NCBI GenBank assembly: GCA_037952775.1
Contig: JBANAY010000003.1
Coordinates: 20,336,001 to 20,400,000 of the forward strand
Length of the DNA stretch: 64,000 bases
Reading direction: 5' to 3'
DNA from: Clonostachys chloroleuca
Lineage: Eukaryota; Ascomycota; Sordariomycetes; Hypocreales; Bionectriaceae
Shown here piece by piece: positions 12,672-23,929 of this stretch. Position numbers and translations under genes: made by a program. The number at the start of each line of letters is the position of its first letter. Position 1 is the first letter of the stretch. The notes beneath the pieces are model-generated. The model was not told the DNA's origin and searched no databases. It saw only the letters and a program-made list of their open reading frames with translations.

Positions 12672-13954
12672 TCATTCGGAAAATGGTCCGCCGCTGTTGT
12701 CCACCATCACTGAAATGCACTTAATACGTGATGCCTCAACCTCGCAAGGTGCGTGAAGTATTATCACATCCCCATGCGTCCAGGTCAACCGCTCACACTG
12801 GCCAGAGTAGTAGATCTTGACTTCCGAGAGCTCTTGTGGAGGGTTTACACATATGAGAACTTGGAACGGATCAGGCATAAACTGGACACGGTCTAGACGG
12901 TCATGGCAGACCATTGGTGCTCGTTTTCTCACCAATCCCTGTAGTGTGCCTGAACGGTGCTTTTTGCCGTTAGTATTTTCCTTTTGCCCAGGGGATCAAA
13001 GAGCTTACCAGGACATAGAGAGACGTCTTCACGAGAAGACCCCATTCTCCAGGTAGCCGAAGATTCGAAGTCCGGCTTTCTTCCGCGCCTAGATGGCTTC
13101 CAATATCTGATGCTTGAGCCCTAAGCGCAAAAGGTAGTACTGAATGCATGGAAAAGGGCTTAGATCTCACCCCCCTTGGCCGAGAGTAGAAGCTGCACCA
13201 TAGTCTGCACTCGGACGTGACATGCTGGCCACAGCTTGGCTTGACGTGCCGACGTGGGCTTGGGCTATTTCCACCCCCGTAGCAATCCTGTTGGGCGCCC
13301 TGATGCTTAATAAGCTCAGTGCATCTGCAAATGACCAGTACACATCGTAGTCTACTGGGGCATCGACCCCTAGGTGATAAAGGTGTAGGTCGAGATCAAG
13401 GAGGGGGACGGTATTCGGCGGCGCCGGCTGGTTTGGAACTGGCAGTATATCATCCCAGTCAATGGAGCCCTCGTTCAAGACCCCTCCTGAGGCTCGTCCT
13501 ATTAAAATCTCGGTCAATACTTGGACATAATATGTACTTCTCATATGGTTAGTATTTACTCACCCGAGAAAAGTGCATGAAAGCCAAGCGGGCCGTTGCG
13601 TTTGCCTCGATCGAAAAGTTCTCCGCAATTTCGTCTCCAGGCACAATACTTCCTTGGGGACGGGGCCTGCCCTATTTCACGACAGACCCAATCTAAGATG
13701 CTCTCGATATCGACTCCAGGTTGATATCTACAATATCTTATCGCCATCACACGGGCGATATTCATGGTCCATCGACTTTTCAAAAGAACCTCTGCTTGGT
13801 CAAGTGAGGGTTCGGTTGACCTCCAGTTCAAAAGCCTTGGGCCCCAGAGGAGCAAGTCTTTTGATACCCCAGCCACCATGTAATATTGATCTGGCGTAAA
13901 TGGTACCCCAGCCACCATGTCATGTTGATCTGGCGTAAATGGTACCCCAGACAT
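12672..13954 (-). CDS. Hypothetical protein, four exons
   Basis: I do not recognise the product. The gene model is supported because four exons join in phase with canonical splice sites: 13954-13564, 13498-13171, 13120-13009 and 12938-12672, giving 365 aa. Introns are 65 nt (GTGAGT...AATAG), 50 nt (GTGAGA...CTTAG) and 70 nt (GTAAGC, a TACTAAC branch site, ACTACAG). The N-terminus carries a 13-residue tandem duplication around MVAGVPFTPDQ. The middle has a Pro/Leu/Asp-rich stretch; the C-terminal part (from about residue 277) is rich in Cys, Val and Ile. No signal peptide or membrane helix is evident. It lies alone in a repeat-rich arm, which suggests an accessory or lineage-specific gene. The start was chosen as the first ATG of the open frame. 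Confidence 0.55.
13866..13950 (-). repeat. 39-bp in-frame tandem duplication
   Basis: Two adjacent 39-nt copies (TACCCCAGCCACCATGTNAT then NTTGATCTGGCGTAAATGG on the plus strand), plus a third partial copy. They lie inside exon 1 of the hypothetical gene and add 13 residues per copy without shifting frame. Confidence 0.85.
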
Positions 13955-15289
13955 CTTCGTGTGTCGCTTGTCTTGGATCTTGATTTCCGAAGGTTGGACG
14001 AAGCAGGTGACTGATTGTTTTACCCCTCAATGTAGTGCAGAAAGATGTGTTCAGGATGGGCGGGAATGATAGGAAGATATAGGATAATCACTTAAGAAAG
14101 GGAATACCAATCTTCAGCAGAAATCGGGGAGGAAGAATTCAAAACTCGAGGGTGTTCTTTGCGTTGGCGGAATCGCTTGGTTCGCTACTCACGATGCACG
14201 GGAAACTACCTCATATTTATATTCTACCAGAGTGAACTGCCATGCAGCTCAGTGAGTATTCATTGGTTCATCGATTGACAAAAATGATAGTCCATGGTCA
14301 CATCCTCCTTTCGATGCTTACTTCTGAATCAGTGACCTATGTCCACCCAGCAGACTCATCCCATGTATTCCGGTGAAGATTCGTAATAGTCCCTGGGTGT
14401 ATTCGTAAATGGAACAGATATTCGGTCGTTGATAGGTCGGCATTCAGTTGCCCTCTTGTTTCTCAGAGCTGAGCCTTTCGCAATCTGCTATGAGAGGGAA
14501 TATTAGAAGAGGAAGGAGACAATGGAGAATAAATCTCGGTTAGATGTTCTCAAGGAGACCTCCGGTAGGCACGCTAGGGAGCATTTAGAATGCTCCTAAT
14601 AGTTAGCTTCACAGCTGCTGTAGAGGGGAAGAGAGACTAGGGGCTCGGGAAGAGCAAATGGAGGCCCTGATAATTTCCGTCCCTTGGCATACTGCCTACG
14701 CGTGAGCCAACTCAGGCCTGTTCGTTAGATATCCCCGAGTAAGACGCGTTAGAGTACAGTCACCCTTTGCCTCGTGAGGGACGGGACCCCCGGTGTTCGA
14801 AACACAAACACAGAGACGTCGGCAACATCCGTGGAAGAGTACCTTGCGTCCTCTTTCTTCGAACCTTGACTGCTTTCTTGAGGCAATCTTCCAGTCCAGG
14901 TCTAATGGCATACCATATTCTGTACACGTACTTGTGTGATCTGATGCGCTGCGCCAGAGGAACGAGGACACCCTCTTCCTGCTCCAATTGCGGCAACGGA
15001 AGCAACCCAGAGAAGCAAAACGCCGCTGAACGGCCCAGGTTGCGGAAGGCGCTGGGCTCTGCCGTGGACCGGCAAGAAGGCAACACTGAATCAACCTCAA
15101 GGTGAACCTAGGGAGCGCTATTGGTTGCCCTCTGTCCCTTGCATTCCAGTTAGGGACATTTCTCCAAACCACCCACTGCTTGATCCACTTTGACGTTGAC
15201 ATGAGGATCAGAGAGACATCTACTGCGCAGACAAGCGGTAGCTAGAAGCCAAGGCCAGCTTTCATATACCAGGTTTTTGGTTCCTAGAA
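13955..15289. other. No gene recognised
   Basis: The overlapping frames at 14.7-15.2 kb lie on both strands and have low-complexity, Arg/Ser/Cys-rich composition typical of non-coding shadow frames. Upstream promoter sequence for the hypothetical gene may lie at the left end. Confidence 0.4.
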
Positions 15290-15830
15290 GTTTAAACTCT
15301 CTGTCTGCCGTTATAGCAAGCGATTACTATGAAACTGACTTGGCTGTTGTCCGTAGCGACAGTCCATTCCTAAGGACCCGACCCCCACCCCCAGTCCGCT
15401 GTCAAGATGGGGATCGCTGTAAGCCAGGCCCAACAGTCACTCGTCTTGGCAGAACACAAAGCGGTTGGCTCCCTTGACTGTCACATGAGATGATCGTTTT
15501 TAGGCCGATCCAGAAGTCATCCGTAGCGACAGCTGGCTGGTAGAAGCCTGGCATACGTGTCTGTCTCCTGAGGCGAGTGATTGCTACCAACCCGGCCTCC
15601 TGCGTCCGTCATAACAAGATAGCTGTAAGGCGGGCCTGGCAGTCATCCTCTAAGACGGTTAATTCGTAGAGACCTGACCTAGTATCTGTCTACGGTTGTA
15701 AAAAGGAGCCCGACCTCTCTGTCTTCCGCCAAGCGATTACTGCGGACTCAAGGCATCCCTTGCGTTATTCAATCCGAACAGGCCTGGACCATCAGTTCCC
15801 TATTGTGACAAGATCGTACAGGTACAGGCC
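15290..15830 (-). repeat. Inverted block of the 43-bp repeat family
   Basis: Read on the minus strand, this block contains GCAGTAATCGCTTGG, GACAGAGAGGTCGGGCTC and GGTAGCAATCACTCGCCTC. The unit near 8940-8975 in the plus-strand array reads GCAATCGCTCACCGC then CAGAGAGGTCGGGCTCGTA. The units here are degenerate and spaced about 40-60 bp. This block is therefore the same family in the opposite orientation. Confidence 0.55.
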
Positions 15831-18800
15831 CTCTTTTAATCCTGGCTACCAAGGGTGGGTGGTCTAGGAGAAGAGAATGTGGTGGGTGGCTAAAGGTGTC
15901 CCTTGGACAAAATGAGCCTTGAGATGAACCTTATTGAGATCGAACACAAACAGGACCGCAAAACGTGTAGTCACATGCACGCTACTCAATGGCCGAGGTG
16001 GTTCGAGACTCGTTCCTTGGCGCCGGCGACGGGGCAATGCTCATGTTATCGTCGTCGAGCTTTGATCACCATCGTCTTCGAGCTTTGCCCACCGTCGACG
16101 CATCTAAACTCATGCAAGTTATATAGTGAAACTCGTACCTGTCATCATAATACTCAAATCATAACAATAGAACAACAACATAATAGCTGCAAAGAAAGGT
16201 CCTCGATTAGCCGAACGCTTATATTTTTAGAAATATGGGTTTACGAGCATCACATCAAGCTCTATGGGCATTAAATGAAGCGAGTATTCGTTGTGGTATC
16301 AATCTATTTTCACACGTTCAGTGAAGGCAGATACCATAGCGGTACTTAGGATCTAGTACGTGTCACGAACTAAGATATGTGCTGCCACGATGCCTCAGTA
16401 TTGACCTGAGTAGTTGATTTATAGGTAGTTAGGTTAGCACGGTGATCCTAACAAGAGAAACCTCGGACTACGCAGGATGGGAAGGGCCTCACCGTACGTG
16501 CGCCCGCCGGGCGACGATTATTGTATGGACAATCTGTCGATTTGTATTCACCAAGGCCTTGTCCATTCATGTAGACGGCGAATGATGTTCCCCTGAGACA
16601 TGGCTGAGCAGCCCAGATGGCGAAACATCTCAAAAGAGAGGAATAAAAGGTCTTGCCAAATACCGAGTATACCATCCGGTGCTTTCCGGCCGCTCGAGCG
16701 AGGTCCAAGGAGACGTAGCGGGGAACGTGCCAATGTCGAGTCTCGAATTATTATCGCGACCGCGGCTCGGAAGCAAACCTTCACCAAGGTTAGACTTAGG
16801 GGAACTGCTCTGGCTGGCAGCGGCAGACGTGTGATGCACTGTAATTATCGATTTGCAGCCAGAAAGGGTGCTATTTCTTTGTTTCTCCCACCTCGCAACC
16901 GATGTCATCGAAGCTATTGATGGGTCCTACCCTAGGGTGTAGCAGCTTTGCACAAGTTTGATTGTTGGTATTGTCTGGCTTGTGCTCAATGACCTTTGCG
17001 TTTTCTGGTGGCCAAGATCCCAGTGCCAAATCATCTGTAGCGGTGGTCGAGGAGCATGAGCCCGTTTCGATGGAGGAGCGCGTGTATCGTCTGTTATCCC
17101 AATAAGTTCAAACTTGTCAGCTCCGTCTTCTAGAGGACTTTTTCCTCCCTGAAGCAGGTTAAACATGGTACATAGTATCTCGCTTTGTCTTCACACACGG
17201 CACATGTTCCCGCATTTGGTTGATTGATGTTGGTTGAACTGTACCATGCCAGTCACATCAATGGTTTACTCACACGGCCCGCGCGTGTGAAACCAAAAAA
17301 GCAGCTCGCTTAGGCCTAATGCCAAGGCATCATCCTCGCGCCGGGGAGCACATATAATGAAACTTTATTGTAAGCGTGCCGCGCCGCTTATGCTATTGGT
17401 ACTTTTGGCAAAAGAATGCCGCCACAGCCCTCTCCAGGAGGAGAAGACCCTGCCGTTCTCTCCATGTTGCCGTTGTGTGTGAGATGGGTCGGGCCCAAAG
17501 AAGCTGCTGCAGAGCCAGTTCTTATTTTGCTTGTGTTTTTGATCTCGGCTGCTCTAACTAGGTTCAGCTCTGAGCCGATTCCTACCTCTTCAGATGTAAT
17601 GATTAACCAAGCGTGCGATAAGGTCCCGTGAATAACGTTCGTGGAGAACCGAGCCCTCTTGTTTCTTCGCGAAGTAGCATTGATCGTCGAGCCGTGCGTT
17701 TGACCGTGGCCTTAATAAAGCCTGTTATGAGAGTTGTAGAGAAGGATGATAAAGAGGACGTGCCAGAGCGCTGAAACCTACAGCTTCCCATTTCTAGCCT
17801 TACTTTTCACAATCAGTATTTCCAGCTATCAAATATCCCCGGGTATCTTTATCAAAACGCAGGGACTCCTTAGTTGCCTGTCCTTCTCAAACAATAATTT
17901 GCGCCCCCCCCCCCAATGAGAGCGTGAGAAGCCTCCCTTGACGAGTAGAGTCTTTGTGTAGAAAAAGAAAACATAAGCCAAGTTGGCTGCAGCTATTTCG
18001 AAATCCAACATATATATAAACATATATATTCATGAAACCATGACTTCGACTAGTAATTCTGTGGCCAATTTGGCCTGTACAAAGACCCAGATGGCTACGT
18101 TGGATTTATTAAATGCGGGATTTTCTACCAAATACTAAGTATACGGTATGTATTTGTTGTTGGTTTTGAGTTTGCAGTTTGGTTGCAGTTCTCCGTGTTG
18201 ACTAGTGCCGACATCGCGATCACCGACCTCTATTGTGATGCATTATCAAAAATAGGGAATGGCTGCAGCCGCCACCACCTCTAAAAGCCAGCAGCCAGAA
18301 AGGCGTGTGCATAAATCCCATGTCATAGTAGATTTGGAAAGACCCTTGCTGTGGCTTAGGTAGATCACTTATCTGTTCTGGGACTCGTTGTTAGTTATTC
18401 TTTGGAACGGCGAAGATCAAAACTGATCTGCTTTGTTAGAATATCGGCATGCAGGATGCTATAAATTGTAGATAGCTGCTTGCATCAGCGCCGTACATCC
18501 AAGCCAGAAGGGTGTGAAATATCGAACATGGCAAGAATGTCCACCCCTTCCAGACCGCCTGCCCATTTTCAGCGGCTCGCCATCATTCTTGGACCCGTAT
18601 CCTGGGATTGACAGCTTGATAAACTTGGCATACTACTTCTTCTTCATTGACATCCTGGGCGAAATGTCTATAGAACATCCTTCGATCGATGACAGTTTTA
18701 AGCCCAGGGTGCTGTGGGTGCATCCACCTCGCCAAAGGCAATGAGAACTCTTGGTAGCAATGGATCACCCTGTGGGCGAAGTAAGTATTCCAATAACCCA

Positions 18801-19666
18801 AAAAAGGTTACAGCCAAATCAACCTATATTAGACGAAAAGATCATTGTTGACCAATTGGTTATATCATCGCTATCGACGTCAGACCGGCTCAAAACTGCG
18901 CCCAATTCCTCTGTAGCACTCTTAAAATCACGGTCCAGAAGCAGCTTGTGTGGCAAAAATGTACGTCCAGCGCGGCAGCAATTGTGTCTTACATTGTAGG
19001 TAAGCGACTCGTCGCAAATGCAACCACACACCGATTGAGTTGCCAGGCCCGTGGCCATGTCTTTGAAGCATGTGTGAGTCAACTTGACTGTCTCAGTACG
19101 ACTCCGGACAATACAAATGTTCTCTAGGTCTCGGAATACAACTCTAAGAGGACCTCTGTAGTGTTGCTAACCCCTATTTCCGAGGCTGCGCAAGTCAACC
19201 ATCCCGACAGCCTGCCAAAAGATGCATAGAATCAGCCTGCCTGGCTTCAGAGGAAGAGAAGACCGGTCGGTTACTTCCATTCTACTTCGGGCGCAACCTG
19301 CCGAATTGGCTGTCAGGAATGGGCGGCCATTGCGCCGCAATGCTTCCCCAATAAGTGCAGCTGATGTGCATATGCGAGCTCACACATACCGCATATGCTT
19401 ACTCCTGGTACCTGCCCCTGAGCAAGCATCTTCATCCCTCGATGCATCTCTGGGCTGCTGGGCCGCATCCCATCTACCAAAGTGAACTACCATTATGCGA
19501 GAACCGAGTGGTAACCGCCACCGCATTCTACATCCAGCAGGTGCTAATGGGCAAGTTGGTGTAGTGATTTTGGCGGAGGACGTTCTCGAATCATTATCAG
19601 ACGATTACGATGCCAGGCATGCTACCCAACCATTCGGCTATTCTGGCCGCGAGATGTGCCTCGATC
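15831..19666. other. No gene recognised
   Basis: The open frames are short and unrelated. Minus-strand stretches at 16.5-17.2 kb have some coding-like composition, but no intron chain or domain ties them together. An 8-C run lies near 17907. Confidence 0.4.
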
Positions 19667-19674
19667 TATATAAG
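19667..19674 (+). promoter_or_regulatory. TATA box of the phospholipase A2 gene
   Basis: TATATAAG lies 88 bp upstream of the ATG at 19762, followed by a CA/CT-rich leader (CATCCCCTCATCCTCATCCG) typical of well-expressed fungal genes. Confidence 0.6.
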
Positions 19675-19761
19675 GCTGTCCTGGGTCGGCGCTGCACTGA
19701 AGCCATCCCCTCATCCTCATCCGCCATCACCATTACACTCTCTCGAATATTCGATTTCAAG

Positions 19762-20385
19762 ATGAAGTTCGCTGCTATCTTCCTCTCAGTCATTTCCGTC
19801 GCCGCCGCCGCGGCTGTCGCCCCAGCCATCGAGGCGCGCCAGAGCATCGAGACCACCACCGACGAGATCCTGTTCAGCATCACGCTTCCAGCCTTCACAG
19901 CCCGCCGAAATGCGCTCGACCCCAATACCGTCGACTGGACCTCTGACGGATGCACCTCGTCTCCCGACAACCCGCTCGGATTCCCTTTTACTCCCGCCTG
20001 CAACCGACATGACTTTGGCTACAACAACTATCGTGCACAGACTCGCCTCACCGTGAGCACCAAGAAGAAGATAGACGACAACTTCAAGAAGGAGTAAGTT
20101 TTTACTTTCGCCCCCTCTTCAAAAATACAACAAAGCTATCGAGCAAGCGATTAACGTGAAACAATCAACAGCCTCTACTACCAATGCAGCAGCGTCTCCC
20201 TGCGCTGGCTATGCGAGGCCCTTGCTGATGTCTACTACGCTTTCGTCCGAGTCTTCGCTGGAGGCGGTGACGTTGCCCCCGGGAAGCGAGATGACGAGCT
20301 CGTCCAGATCTATGAGGAGAAGCTGGCCGTCTACAACCAGCTCCTTGAAGAGGCCAAGGCAAATGGCATAATTGAAGGATACTAG
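19762..20385 (+). CDS. Secreted phospholipase A2 (fungal/bacterial group XIV type)
   Basis: Predicted to hydrolyse the sn-2 acyl ester of glycerophospholipids outside the cell. Exons 19762-20093 and 20172-20385 (intron GTAAGT...CAACAG) give 181 aa. Residues 1-17 form a signal peptide, and a short pro-segment ending in a basic EAR follows. The catalytic signature CNRHDFGYNNY lies at residues 80-90, with the His83-Asp84 pair known for this family. Four cysteines (64, 80, 116, 125) fit its two disulfides. Size is normal and nothing is missing. The ATG was chosen because it starts the signal peptide and lies just downstream of a TATA box. The gene converges with the minus-strand 2EXR gene, their stops 342 bp apart. 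The role could be nutritional or host-directed; the sequence does not decide. Confidence 0.9.
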
Positions 20386-20727
20386 CCATGCAGTTGGGAA
20401 GATTGGTTTGGGAATTAGCTACCTTGTAGTCATCCTATCGAAACTCAAGATCAAAAACTCTGAACTACTATATATCTGACAAAGCCCGCTGATGTCAATC
20501 TCGGTCAATCTTCGTCCTTCCACTATCCGATTTTCTCCTGAACTCCAAAAGTAAATTTTCACCCAGCCATTTACAATGTAACTATTCCTCCGTCAACTCC
20601 ACGTGATTCCGGGTATGTGAGTTTGATTCAGTCTTCAAAACGGGCATATTCGATTTTGTGCGCGCGCGTATCTTCATACCTCTTCACCACAGACAAAGTA
20701 GAGCGAAAATTACCAAGTGTAAGAACC

Positions 20728-21705
20728 CTAGATAAAATCGGAGTCTGGCAAGCAAGCCAAGACTCCCGCGATCGGAGTCGGGAGCTGGTTCTCAAGAGTG
20801 AACTCCTGGTTGAGGAAGACCCGTCGAAAGTACTCGACGAATCCGTCTCTGGCGCTGGCTGAAGGGTATCGGTAGCGCGAGACCAGGCACTGGCAGCGCC
20901 CGACCTCGACGAGCTTGCGGTTTCTGGCGTGGAAGATGCGGCTGCGGACGAGGTCTTCGGGCTTGAGCTTCCGCGTGGCCTTGACGTTGTAGTCGATGAA
21001 CCAGATGCGCTGGCCCGGGGTCATGGACCACTTGTCCCTGCTGATCAACGACAAGATTTCCTCGAGCGGGTTCTGGTGGCTGTACCCGACGTCGATGTAG
21101 TGTCCCTGGGACTGGAAAAAGCTGGTTATGGATTCGAGGAATCTAGGTTGGCCCCATTCTGCTTTATACTCGAACGCGATGTTTCGTGGGACCATGTTCC
21201 GGCCGGTGATGACCATAGTCGTGTTGGCGTCTATGCCGTGGACCTGAAAGCAATGCAGATCATTGACAAAGTTCACGAGCAGACTTGAAAAGGAAGATTC
21301 TCCCATCATTTGGAAGTGGTCGAGCTGGGCGGGATGAAAACTCGGGTTGGTTCGGATGTAGTGCTTCTCCAGCACTTCTCGGGATTCGAACGAGGTGTTC
21401 CACAGTGCCGCATTGGCGATGTAACAAGAGGGATTCTCGGTGGCCACCCATGAGTTGCACATGGTTTCCATTGGGTCCCAGGAGGGAGGGTGGATTGAGC
21501 ACATGTCTCTGTTGTTTTCGACATTCTCCTCAGTGGTCGAAGCAGGCTGGGGAGCTGCAGCTATTTTTCGTTCCCGCAGACTTCCGCCGATCCGAAAGAA
21601 GTGCGCCTCGGATAGGCCATCAACATTTTCAATACATTCAGCCCAGATCTTGAGTCTTAGTTCTGTGGGGAGGGAGCTGAAGGTCAAAGGAGTTGTTGGC
21701 TCCAT
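20728..21705 (-). CDS. 2EXR-domain protein
   Basis: Single-exon protein of 325 aa from the ATG at 21705; an in-frame ATG 24 codons upstream (21777) is a less likely start. Residues 5-20 read PLTFSSLPTELRLKIW, the conserved beginning of the 2EXR domain (formerly part of DUF3435-like/F-box-like annotations), found in large fungal families of unknown biochemical function. The remainder, with several Trp and aromatic residues, is typical for the family. There is no signal peptide or membrane segment. Such proteins are usually expanded and lineage-variable, so nothing can be said about a partner. Confidence 0.75.
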   Translation of the reverse strand: MEPTTPLTFSSLPTELRLKIWAECIENVDGLSEAHFFRIGGSLRERKIAAAPQPASTTEENVENNRDMCSIHPPSWDPMETMCNSWVATENPSCYIANAALWNTSFESREVLEKHYIRTNPSFHPAQLDHFQMMGESSFSSLLVNFVNDLHCFQVHGIDANTTMVITGRNMVPRNIAFEYKAEWGQPRFLESITSFFQSQGHYIDVGYSHQNPLEEILSLISRDKWSMTPGQRIWFIDYNVKATRKLKPEDLVRSRIFHARNRKLVEVGRCQCLVSRYRYPSASARDGFVEYFRRVFLNQEFTLENQLPTPIAGVLACLPDSDFI

Positions 21706-23929
21706 GGTTGGCTTCGTTCTTGAGCACTGCTCTCGACTAAGTTTGGAGGACCTTTTAACTTGGTAATCAAGAAACAAAAGTTGACGAAATGAGAAAATAG
21801 ATGGCGATATCTATCAAGCAGAAAGAGAACTTGAAGGGCAGCTGTGTGGAAAGAAATGTTCTGCGTTGTTGAGAATGCAGGTTTGGGATGAACCGCTTCT
21901 ACGTGAGAGTGAAAGATTGGTTGCTGGGGTGTTTCTAGAGTAAGTGAATGGTAGGTGAACTGATCTGTTTTCCACCTTCCCGGGCCACGCGTCAACTACA
22001 CGAATAACACAACCGCGTGAACACGTCCTCGTGCAGCAGTTGCTTCACTTATGAGTCGTTAATCGTGTAACTAGAAACCAACGTTACATCTCTATCTAAT
22101 CAGCTCATGCTTAGTTCTTGAAGTAATATTGAGATTAGTGCTTTTGTATATGAATACATCAAGGTGAGTTGTCTTTTCATGAAGATGTATGTGTAGTTAT
22201 TCCTAAGGGTGAGATCTCTAACCAAACAATTATATGTTATGGTCCGTATTTCGATGAAAACCAATCTAGTGAAGATGGATACATAAAAGACTTGCAACAT
22301 CTCAACTAAACGATTTATTAACTTACGCATGGCGATGAATGCTTGGCGATGTACCGTTCGAAATGCCTACATATCAATGTCTACACGAGTTCTCGCTCAC
22401 TAATAGTACACTTTAAACTCTTTCGTTAACGAACTTTTGATTATGACTAGAGAAAAAGGGTTTTCTCAAGAAAAAAATTATCTCCTGTGCTCGAGCGTGT
22501 ACTCGGACTCAGGTTTCGTTTAGAGCATAGCTGCACCTATCTATCTATCCACTGCAGAAAAAACCCTTATATATCGTCCCCTTATACCCCACAACTTAGA
22601 TATGCCTTAATAAATTTCATGCCGGGTAAGTGATGGGAAGGGCCACAGGGCTGGCCTCTATAACTGCAGTGGCCACCCTTGGGTACCCGTTATCCCCTCG
22701 CTTCTTCCTCCGCGGTCGTATACTAATTCCAAGATTCCGAATTTCCATGCCAAGAATAGTTTATGGACCCAGCTTTATCACCATCCGCATCCCATCTGCT
22801 GGTTTCTCTGTTACTCCTCTTGTCTGATATTTATATTTTTAGCACAGATAAGGCGACGAAACTCCATGCCGGAACCAAACCAAATCATGAGGAAGCCCTC
22901 ACAGTGTATAGTTCGGAATTAACTGCACCCGGCCGTGCTTGCTACCTTGCTTCCATCATGCGCCATTACACTAACGGTACCCTTATCATTCTACCAGTAA
23001 CAACGGGCTCATAGGCAAAGAGGGATCTGGAACAGCTGAGGAGGTTTGAGCCAACTACGAGTATGTTTGTGGTCACCTTCTTTTACTAGATTACAGGTAG
23101 GAACAACAAACTGATACTCTCCTCTATCAGTTTTCACTCTCATAGCCGAATTTCGGGCGAGAGCTGAACTGCAAATCCTAAGATACTTCCCCTAGGTCGC
23201 TATAATACTGAGGGCTCAACGCCTCCGATACCGAGATGCCAAACTACCCGTTGATGCAATGGCCAACGGTCCTGCTCCATGCCCTTCGCAGGAAAGCACT
23301 TTATGTTATTTACCATTACCTTCGCTCCTCTCATCCTAAAAGTCCACATTGTCACTATGCCTGCTCTGTTCCTTTTGTTTAAAAGGGCGTGCGGGTTCCG
23401 ACGGATAGTGACATACAAACTCCCGATTCTCGCAGATAGCTTATCCTAAAGTCAGCGCTTGTCCGTGGCTCTGATTATCAACATTCGGGCTTTAGCCTCA
23501 GCCGCCCCCAACGACTTCGCCGGCTGTCGAGGAGCAACGTGGCTACTTGGCCTAGATATGAGAGATTTGGCGGCAGTGGGCCTTAACAACACTGTGCTTT
23601 ATCCATCAAGCTATCCGAAATATATACCAAGGATCGACCGGTTAGGCTCCGTATATGAGCTACACGAAGAATTAGCACTTCTATGTTTCTGGGTGGATTG
23701 CTTCATCGGAATAGGTGCCAAGGAGAGAGCACTGCATTCGGAATATTGGACGACCCAGAGCCTACATGTACTATTAGGGGAAACGGTGAAAGAAATACTG
23801 ATCCAGTCTATTGTGCTAACTATCCTTATAAATACGCCGTATAACAATCATTCGTCGACAACACACAGGGTACATAAGTATTCTCATCAACTATATCAAA
23901 CCACCAGTCCGCCATCCAGAAATCCAAAA
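21706..23929. other. Intergenic, AT-rich in 22.1-22.6 kb
   Basis: Holds the putative promoter of the 2EXR gene and the 3' flank of citrate synthase. 22,080-22,620 is AT-rich with stops in all frames. No gene is supported. The longer plus-strand frame at 23.46-24.1 kb runs antisense into the last citrate synthase exon and is not convincing. Confidence 0.45.

Noticed and set aside
14696..15202. 168-aa minus-strand frame
   Set aside because: Overlapped by two other frames of similar length on both strands; no domain and no supporting introns.
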